From CALHVR01 sp963528625 (lineage in GTDB: Bacteria > Fusobacteriota > Fusobacteriia > Fusobacteriales > Leptotrichiaceae): a stretch of 29,711 bases of DNA. The stretch lies in assembly GCA_963528625.1 (NCBI GenBank), contig CAURVQ010000015.1, forward strand, positions 1-29,711, written 5' to 3'. Below the pieces are notes generated by a model that did no database searches, was not told where the DNA came from, and saw only the letters and a program-made list of their open reading frames with translations. Positions 25,566-29,711 of the stretch are shown here, piece by piece (the stretch's first letter is position 1; every line of letters begins with the position of its first letter). Position numbers and translations under genes: made by a program.

Positions 25566-25872
25566 TATCGTTCAACTCCTTTATAAAGCTATCAATTTCT
25601 TCCTTTAAAATAACCCATTCTTCAATAAATTTATTAAGCTCTTTAATACCTTTATCCGTTATTTTATAATATTTTCTATTTCTACTTTGAAAATTTACAT
25701 CATAAGTTTCTAAAAAATCTTTTTTCTGTAACCGTCTTAACACTGGATAAAGTGTCGATTCACTAATATTAACTCTATTTTGTATTTTTTGAGTTAATAT
25801 ATATCCGTACAAATCCTCTTTTTTCAAGCTAGAAAGTACACAAAATTCTAAGATTTCACTTGTTATTTGCAT
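25558..25872 (-). CDS. PadR-family transcriptional repressor
   Basis: A 104-residue stand-alone winged-helix regulator. The PadR signature is complete: 'LEFCVLSSLKKEDLYGYIL' (about 8-26), 'SESTLYPVLRRLQKKDFLE' recognition helix region (about 37-55), the wing 'SRNRKYYKITDKG' (about 63-75) and a C-terminal dimerisation helix. GAGGTG lies 6 bases before the ATG. It is first in a three-gene operon with a consensus promoter holding a dyad in its spacer, so autoregulation is likely. The inducer is unknown. Confidence 0.93.
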   Translation of the reverse strand: MQITSEILEFCVLSSLKKEDLYGYILTQKIQNRVNISESTLYPVLRRLQKKDFLETYDVNFQSRNRKYYKITDKGIKELNKFIEEWVILKEEIDSFIKELNDND

Positions 25873-25889
25873 ATTATCACCTCAATAAT

Positions 25890-25918
25890 ATTATATGCTA
25901 TATAGTATTATTTGTCAA
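25890..25918 (-). promoter_or_regulatory. Consensus promoter of the PadR operon with dyad operator
   Basis: On the minus strand a perfect TTGACA (25913-25918) and a perfect TATAAT (25890-25895) are 17 bases apart. The spacer contains ATACTATATAGCAT (25895-25908), a 14-base dyad with one mismatched pair centred on CTATATAG. Such a site between -35 and -10 is where a self-regulating PadR repressor would be expected to bind. Confidence 0.8.
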
Positions 25919-25994
25919 GTAATATTGTAAATAAATTAAAAATTGTAAAATAAAGTGCCAAAACTTTAATAAAAAAACATAATATAATTTTCTA

Positions 25995-26023
25995 TGGTAT
26001 GATTACTTTAGAGTAAAATACCA
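25995..26023. repeat. Interrupted hairpin upstream of the PadR operon
   Basis: TGGTAT (25995-26000) pairs with ATACCA (26018-26023) and TTACT (26003-26007) with AGTAA (26012-26016). No U-tract follows on either strand. It lies about 75 bases from the end of the DUF1648 pseudogene and about 80 from the PadR promoter. It could be a weak 3' stem of the pseudogene transcript or a protein-binding dyad. Confidence 0.35.
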
Positions 26024-26097
26024 AAAGAAAAAAATATTATGATTCATGTTAATTATGCAATAAAAAGAGAAATTGAATAAATTATTTAATTTACAAT

Positions 26098-26430
26098 TTA
26101 AAGTATCATACTTAAACCCAAATAAATCATCATACATAAAATAATATTATAAATTAACAATAAACAAATTCCTATAATTAAAACAAACTTTTCATTATTG
26201 TTTCCTTTTACTTCATATTTTTTAACCCATTTTCTTATAAATAATAAAAATTTCCCAAGTAAAATTATTATGATCGGAATTATTGATATTTCATATTTGC
26301 TTCACCATCTATCAATTTCATTTTTAATATTATAGTGAACTAGTATCAAATCTGGTAAGAATACTAATGCAATCATACTTATTACTAATGGTAAAAACAT
26401 TAGTATATAAAATATTTTTTTGATATTCAT
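26098..26430 (-). pseudogene. DUF1648/SdpI-like membrane protein gene with one in-frame TGA
   Basis: Starting at the ATG 26428-26430, with AAAGGA 8 bases upstream, the frame is open for 42 codons, meets TGA at 26302-26304, and is then open to a TAA at 26098-26100 (110 codons in all). The residues before the stop ('VHYNIKNEIDRW') and after it ('SKYEISIIP') join exactly like the DUF1648 signature 'HYN-x(3)-DRWGSKYE', where Gly is expected at the stop, so GGA to TGA is the likely change. Three hydrophobic segments are preserved (about 5-30, 48-66 and 85-108). SdpI relatives give immunity to the SDP toxin, but most DUF1648 proteins are uncharacterised. No suitable restart codon follows the TGA closely. 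Confidence 0.8.
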
Positions 26431-26457
26431 TTTTTAATCCTTTTAAATATATATTAT

Positions 26458-26607
26458 TTATCGAATAAAGTTTTTTTCAGTAACACAACGCACTCTAAAT
26501 GAAATGAGCGAACACTAAGTATATCACGTAGTTACGTTCATATGCGGGAACATATCCATATACTTTTTATAGCATAAGGTTATCGTTAAAAGATATTACC
26601 TAGACAA
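26458..26607. other. Structured, less AT-rich segment with attachment-site-like sequence
   Basis: This stretch between the DUF1648 pseudogene and the DUF6609-like gene has no intact gene. AAGTATAT (26517-26524) pairs with ATATACTT (26558-26565), enclosing ACGTA-GT-TACGT (26526-26537) and CATAT..ATAT (26539-26555), a three-way-junction-like fold. AGGTTATC and GATATTACCT form another near-stem at 26577-26601. On the minus strand 26458-26511 reads 'RSFHLECVVLL' to a stop, resembling the C-terminal 'HVExVxLL' of TrmA/RlmD-type rRNA methyltransferases, whose gene ends are known integration sites for serine-recombinase elements. The composition differs from the flanks. I read it as part of a mobile-element scar. 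Confidence 0.35.
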
Positions 26608-26627
26608 ACTGAGAGTTATCTATGTTT

Positions 26628-27164
26628 TTATGGTTTTGAAAAAAATAGTAAATATACTCCAAATACAAACTTGATTGTTGCATCAATATATGCAACTAAC
26701 ACCAATGAAATATCAGTAAAAATATAAGCTACAGCAATATTTATAGTACAAATAATTCCCAAATATATCATTGATTTTCCATGCACAAAATAATATGGAA
26801 AAAAATGCAAAGCTGTCGCCATTAATGCACCCAACCAAATTAATCGCCAATTCTCAGTTGCAAAAAAAGGTCCCCCTAATAAAACCATTAACACGAATAA
26901 TAAAATAATCGCATACAGAGAAACTTTATCTTGAAATTTACTCGACGAACCGTTGGATAGTTTATTCAACACTTTTTTATTCATATTTATTGAGAAAAAA
27001 CTGATAACATATCCAAAGTAAAATACTCGCATATTGATGATTTGTTTTCCTCCTATTAAAGTTGCCAATGAAATAATCACAGCTATTACAATTAACCATA
27101 AACCACCAGCGCTCTTATAATTAAATTCCAACTTTTCATCTTTATTATAATTTAAAAAAAACAT
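26628..27164 (-). CDS. Polytopic membrane protein, DUF6609-like
   Basis: The 178 residues contain five to six hydrophobic segments (about 21-38, 47-60, 83-101, 107-122, 131-150, 155-175) with a short polar N-terminus. The central motif 'ENWRLIWLGALMATALHFFPYYFVHGKSM' (described, about 103-131) resembles the DUF6609 group of small membrane proteins found in Firmicutes and mobile DNA; I recall the family only from its pattern, so the name is tentative. GGGAGG lies 4 bases before the ATG, and an excellent promoter lies about 65 bases upstream, so it is independently expressed although surrounded by gene remnants. No function can be assigned. Confidence 0.7.
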   Translation of the reverse strand: MFFLNYNKDEKLEFNYKSAGGLWLIVIAVIISLATLIGGKQIINMRVFYFGYVISFFSINMNKKVLNKLSNGSSSKFQDKVSLYAIILLFVLMVLLGGPFFATENWRLIWLGALMATALHFFPYYFVHGKSMIYLGIICTINIAVAYIFTDISLVLVAYIDATIKFVFGVYLLFFSKP

Positions 27165-27227
27165 AAATACCTCCCTAAGATTTCTAATCTCTCCGTAAAT
27201 AACTTTACAGCTACACTTATTAACGAT

Positions 27228-27256
27228 AGTATATTACAAACTACGAATAAAGTCAA
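27228..27256 (-). promoter_or_regulatory. Promoter of the DUF6609-like gene
   Basis: TTGACT (27251-27256) and TATACT (27228-27233) on the minus strand are exactly 17 bases apart. It lies directly after the recombinase remnant's terminator, making the DUF6609-like gene a separate unit. Confidence 0.75.
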
Positions 27257-27270
27257 ATTGCAAGTATAAC

Positions 27271-27295
27271 AAAAAGACAGAACCAAAGTTCTGCC
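27271..27295 (-). terminator. Intrinsic terminator after the serine-recombinase remnant
   Basis: GACAGAAC (27276-27283) pairs with GTTCTGCC (27288-27295) over 8 bp including one G-U, with a CAAA/TTTG loop. TTTTT follows on the minus strand. Confidence 0.8.
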
Positions 27296-27311
27296 TCTCT
27301 ATAAATGATAT

Positions 27312-27479
27312 TTATCTAGCTACCACAATCTCCATCCTAGCTTTAAAACAAAGCACAAATTTAACATCATATACTCGAATTTTATCAATGTACTTCCTTA
27401 CTAATTTGTCATTATACTCACTAATTTGCGTCCCCTGTGAATTGATATATTCTTCAAGTTCATTAATTCGCTGCTTTTT
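27312..27479 (-). pseudogene. C-terminal stub of a large serine recombinase
   Basis: The minus-strand frame reads about 55 codons to a TAA at 27312-27314. The pattern 'EYNDKLVRKYIDKIRVYD' followed by 'KFVLCFKARMEIVV' matches the extreme C-terminus of TndX/TnpX-like large serine recombinases of Tn4451/Tn1549-type elements ('EYDxxLVRRLIEKVTVYDDKxTVEFKSGxEIxV'). The catalytic resolvase domain and most of the protein are absent. Upstream, in the same frame, the reading changes to a GntR winged helix with no ATG of its own, so this is a scar of a departed or deleted element. Confidence 0.75.
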
Positions 27480-27623
27480 AAGAACTTTTAACGCTTTTTA
27501 AACTGTTGCAGGATTACATCCCTCCCTCTGTACTAAAGTCCTTATAGGTGGCATCCGTTCGCCCAGAACATGGTCTCCTCTTAAAATAGTCGCTCTTAAC
27601 ACTGATGCAATTTATAAATATGG
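27480..27623 (-). pseudogene. Decayed GntR-family regulator, N-terminal DNA-binding part
   Basis: The minus-strand frame reads 'IASVLRATILRGDHVLG', 'GERMPPIRTLVQREG' and 'CNPATV*KALKVL', which is the GntR winged-helix pattern (Y-x-Q-I-x-x-x-L-R-x-x-I-L-x-G ... P-x-x-R-x-L ... N-P-x-T-V-x-K-A-L). Two TAA codons interrupt it, both at positions where glutamine (CAA) is usual, so C-to-T changes explain both. No start codon is left. It directly follows the short DUF1648 gene and the ABC exporter genes, an arrangement seen with YtrA-type GntR repressors of ABC exporters; the cluster may have lost its regulator. Confidence 0.7.
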
Positions 27624-27634
27624 ATATTATATTT

Positions 27635-27853
27635 TTATTCGTTTTTACTTTTTCTCCCTCGTAAAAATTTCCAATATGCAGAGTATGGAATAACTGTAGC
27701 GAACAGAAGATAATATTTTTTAGCAAACATATCAGGGGTTCCTTTTGCATTAAAATGAACAGGAATTTTCTCTGGAAGAAATATGCAAATAATAAATATT
27801 ACAAACATCATTCCTATCAGAACTAATAAATCTTTCAAAAAAATTTTTTTCAT
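27635..27853 (-). CDS. Short DUF1648-domain membrane protein
   Basis: The 72-residue product has one strong membrane segment (about 8-26) followed by the DUF1648 signature 'LPEKIPVHFNAKGTPDMFAKKY' (described, about 27-48) and a second short hydrophobic stretch before a basic tail. Full SdpI-like proteins are longer, so this is either a naturally short DUF1648 protein or one truncated at the mobile-element scar that begins just after its stop. AAAGGAG lies 8 bases before the ATG. It is 3' of the ABC exporter genes on the same strand and likely co-transcribed. It is a paralogue in kind of the pseudogene at 26098-26430. Confidence 0.65.
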   Translation of the reverse strand: MKKIFLKDLLVLIGMMFVIFIICIFLPEKIPVHFNAKGTPDMFAKKYYLLFATVIPYSAYWKFLRGRKSKNE

Positions 27854-27908
27854 GGCAAATCTCCTTTCTATTTGTCAATAGTTTTCTATTTTCTTAAAAT
27901 TTATCTAA

Positions 27909-28013
27909 CTACCTTATAGCCTCTACAAATGTGTCCCTATTATTTGAATAATAGATATCATTTTTATATCTACTGTCGGTAATTAATTTACTCTTTTTTA
28001 ATATTTTTTTCAT
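27909..28013 (-). CDS. Small ORF (34 codons) between the ABC permease and the DUF1648 gene
   Basis: ATG at 28011-28013 with TAAGGAGG about 9 bases upstream, stop TAG at 27909-27911. The product is basic at the N-terminus ('MKKILKKSKLITDSRYKND') and polar/charged at the C-terminus, with no cysteine and no membrane segment. It lies 19 bases after the permease stop and 55 before the DUF1648 start, on the same strand. It is unlike any family I recognise. It might be a small regulatory or exported peptide of the adjacent ABC system, or a gene remnant. Confidence 0.35.
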   Translation of the reverse strand: MKKILKKSKLITDSRYKNDIYYSNNRDTFVEAIR

Positions 28014-28032
28014 AGAACATTTCCTCCTTAAA

Positions 28033-29589
28033 CTAAAAATTTAATCTACAAGTTTTTATATAAATGCCACCCGCAATAACGATCAAAATAAGTGCTACTC
28101 CCAATAATGTAGGTACTATAGGAAAATGCAAGAACCAATGGAAAAGAATTGGTATAACTAATACAGCCATTCCAATAATTGAAGACACAATAACAGGCAT
28201 ACTCTGTTTTACTATCATCATCTCATTTTCCCATTCAAAGTTAGGGAATTTTTTATTCAAAGAAATTCCAATCACTGTTATAAAAATGGAATAACAAATA
28301 GGAACAATTATTAAGCTGATAGTTTGAATAATATTCATATCAAGCTTTACCAAAAATATAAACACAGAAATAATATATCCGATTAAATGAAGCGTAAGAT
28401 TTACTGCAATCTTAGAATTCAAAATCGTTTTTATCCGAATAGGTGAACTTTGTAAAATCCAAATATTTTTACCTTCTAAAGATATGGAAAACGCTGCCGG
28501 ACAACTAAGTAAAAGCATTGAAGCAATAAACATTGGAGCAAAATTTGAAAGATATTCATTAATGTTTTCGATTCCCGAATATTCACCTATTTGTTGTAAA
28601 GAGTTAAACAGGAAAAATATACTGAAAACACATAAAAGTATTACACCAAGACCTGCATTCAACACTGCCATATATGAGTTTAGAAATCGTCCTATTTCTT
28701 TTTTATATAGGGCAAAAAATACCGATGTTCTACTATTAGAATTTTTGTTGTCAGAATATCTTGTTGTTGTTTTAGTAAGAGTATTAAGTAATTCATACTT
28801 CAATGAAACCATTTTGGTAAATATATAAAAAAGTACTATTGAGAGAACAATAAATAACCCTACTCCAATGTACATTGGAAAATTATAGTATTCCATAAAT
28901 AGCTTAGATAGTGGGTACAATCCTGTAATTTGCTTAGAAAGTATAATCCCAATACTATTTTCATTACCTGATTTCATGGCTGACACTGCAATATATCCAA
29001 TTATCCCTATCATTGCAAATGAAAAAATTAAAGCAATAACATTTTTTCTCTTAAAGAAAGATGAAGCAACAACAATAATGATTCCCATACACGCTGCTAT
29101 ACACATCGGTATCAACGGAACAAAAATCATAGAAGTAAAATACAATATAATCTGTAATACATTTAAACTTCCGTTTAACACCCAAACAATTCCTCCCGGA
29201 AGCATAAACATCAATCCTATTAAAAAATTCAATAAATACATAAACATAAACTTGCTGCTTATAATATCCGAACTCTTTACAGGCAATGACAAAAGATTTT
29301 CCATATCACGACTGCCAAATAAAATCCCATTCGAATAAAATATTGTCAAAAATAATATTGCAAAGCTTGATACCGACACCATATATGCTGGTATCAATTC
29401 CTGCTGTCCCACTTGTACCAATGTTTTAGCTGTTATGATATTATAAACAAAGAAAAATATGGCAAGAGTTATTATTCCAAAACTTGTTATAACAATTGAA
29501 CTTTGTTTTTTATTTCCCGGCTCTTTCATTTCGTTGATCGGAAAGAAATTCATCAATTGTGCTTTAATTAGTATCCAAATTTTACTCAT
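28033..29589 (-). CDS. ABC-2-type exporter permease
   Basis: I choose the ATG at 29587-29589 (518 residues): it overlaps the ATPase stop in ATGAGTAA and GGAGGTG lies about 12 bases upstream; the longer frame to 29661 runs inside the ATPase gene. About 12 hydrophobic segments are arranged in two halves, separated by a cytosolic stretch about 285-310. 'SLEGKNIWILQSSP' in the second half (about 383-396) is characteristic of large bacterial ABC exporter permeases of the antibiotic/peptide resistance type. Substrate unknown. With the ATPase upstream it forms a two-gene exporter; the GntR remnant and DUF1648 gene downstream fit a YtrA-style cluster. Confidence 0.88.
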   Translation of the reverse strand: MSKIWILIKAQLMNFFPINEMKEPGNKKQSSIVITSFGIITLAIFFFVYNIITAKTLVQVGQQELIPAYMVSVSSFAILFLTIFYSNGILFGSRDMENLLSLPVKSSDIISSKFMFMYLLNFLIGLMFMLPGGIVWVLNGSLNVLQIILYFTSMIFVPLIPMCIAACMGIIIVVASSFFKRKNVIALIFSFAMIGIIGYIAVSAMKSGNENSIGIILSKQITGLYPLSKLFMEYYNFPMYIGVGLFIVLSIVLFYIFTKMVSLKYELLNTLTKTTTRYSDNKNSNSRTSVFFALYKKEIGRFLNSYMAVLNAGLGVILLCVFSIFFLFNSLQQIGEYSGIENINEYLSNFAPMFIASMLLLSCPAAFSISLEGKNIWILQSSPIRIKTILNSKIAVNLTLHLIGYIISVFIFLVKLDMNIIQTISLIIVPICYSIFITVIGISLNKKFPNFEWENEMMIVKQSMPVIVSSIIGMAVLVIPILFHWFLHFPIVPTLLGVALILIVIAGGIYIKTCRLNF

Positions 29590-29711
29590 TATCCTGCACC
29601 TCCATGAAAAAAGTTTCCAAAGATTTATTGCCTTTGACTTCTTCTGTATTTCCGCTCGCAATTAACTTTCCATTTTTTATAATTGCAATTTTATTACATA
29701 ATTTTTCTGCA
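29582..29711 (-). CDS. ABC transporter ATP-binding protein, C-terminal end (partial)
   Basis: Only the last 42 codons are in the window; the gene continues past the right edge. The reading 'CNKIAIIKNGKLIASGNTEE' and the ending 'SLETFFMEV' are the standard C-terminal pattern of ABC-2 exporter ATPases (after the switch His region). Its TAA (29582-29584) overlaps the permease ATG by 8 bases, indicating translational coupling. Confidence 0.88.
   Translation of the reverse strand, partial: AEKLCNKIAIIKNGKLIASGNTEEVKGNKSLETFFMEVQDNE

Noticed and set aside
26302..26304. In-frame TGA as evidence of an alternative genetic code (TGA = Gly or Trp)
   Set aside because: Long genes such as purL and secA contain no internal TGA and use TGG for Trp and ordinary Gly codons, so a standard code with one nonsense change is far simpler.
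27514..27750. 78-codon minus-strand ORF ending 'DATYKDFSTEGGM'
   Set aside because: It is out of frame with, and overlaps, the DUF1648 gene and the GntR remnant, both of which have clear family patterns.
29590..29661. N-terminal extension of the ABC permease
   Set aside because: It lies inside the ATPase coding region; the ATG overlapping the ATPase stop is the coupled start.

Overview
The window is AT-rich bacterial DNA with almost every gene on the minus strand; only metF and mscL read on the plus strand. Low GC, a guanine riboswitch, a single-chain PurL of 1256 residues, and the style of PurE and TypA suggest a Fusobacteriota member (Leptotrichia/Sneathia/Fusobacterium-like), with a low-GC Firmicute as the alternative. 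No rRNA, tRNA or CRISPR array is visible. Every complete intact CDS ends in TAA or TAG, and none in TGA.

Bases 1-6800 hold nucleoside salvage (cdd, deoD), folate one-carbon genes (metF, fhs), the ribosome-associated GTPase typA and the osmotic channel mscL, separated by clear intrinsic terminators. Bases 6872-18943 hold a de novo purine operon read right to left: sigma-70 promoter, guanine riboswitch, a 52-codon small ORF, an intrinsic terminator, then purL-purE-purC-purF-purM-purN-purH, an unknown secreted protein, and purD. Together these give all IMP steps except PurB and PurK. The adjacent fhs supplies the formyl-folate that PurN and PurH consume.

Bases 19136-24114 hold a MATE exporter, secA and a flavin oxidoreductase. 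Bases 24332-25918 hold a tight three-gene operon (PadR regulator, DUF1700 membrane protein, DUF4097-like protein) behind a consensus promoter with a dyad in its spacer.

Bases 26098-29711 are accessory and partly decayed. They contain a DUF1648/SdpI-like gene broken by one in-frame TGA, a structured segment with an attachment-site-like sequence, a DUF6609-like membrane gene with its own promoter, the C-terminal stub of a large serine recombinase joined to a dead GntR regulator, a short DUF1648 protein, a 34-codon ORF, and an ABC-2 exporter permease with its ATPase running off the end.

The most unusual signals are: (1) typA and purM both have their Shine-Dalgarno about 40 nt upstream of the start, with an AU hairpin between that would bring the two together; (2) the riboswitch-small ORF-terminator leader before purL; (3) the recombination scar and single-TGA pseudogene in the accessory region.
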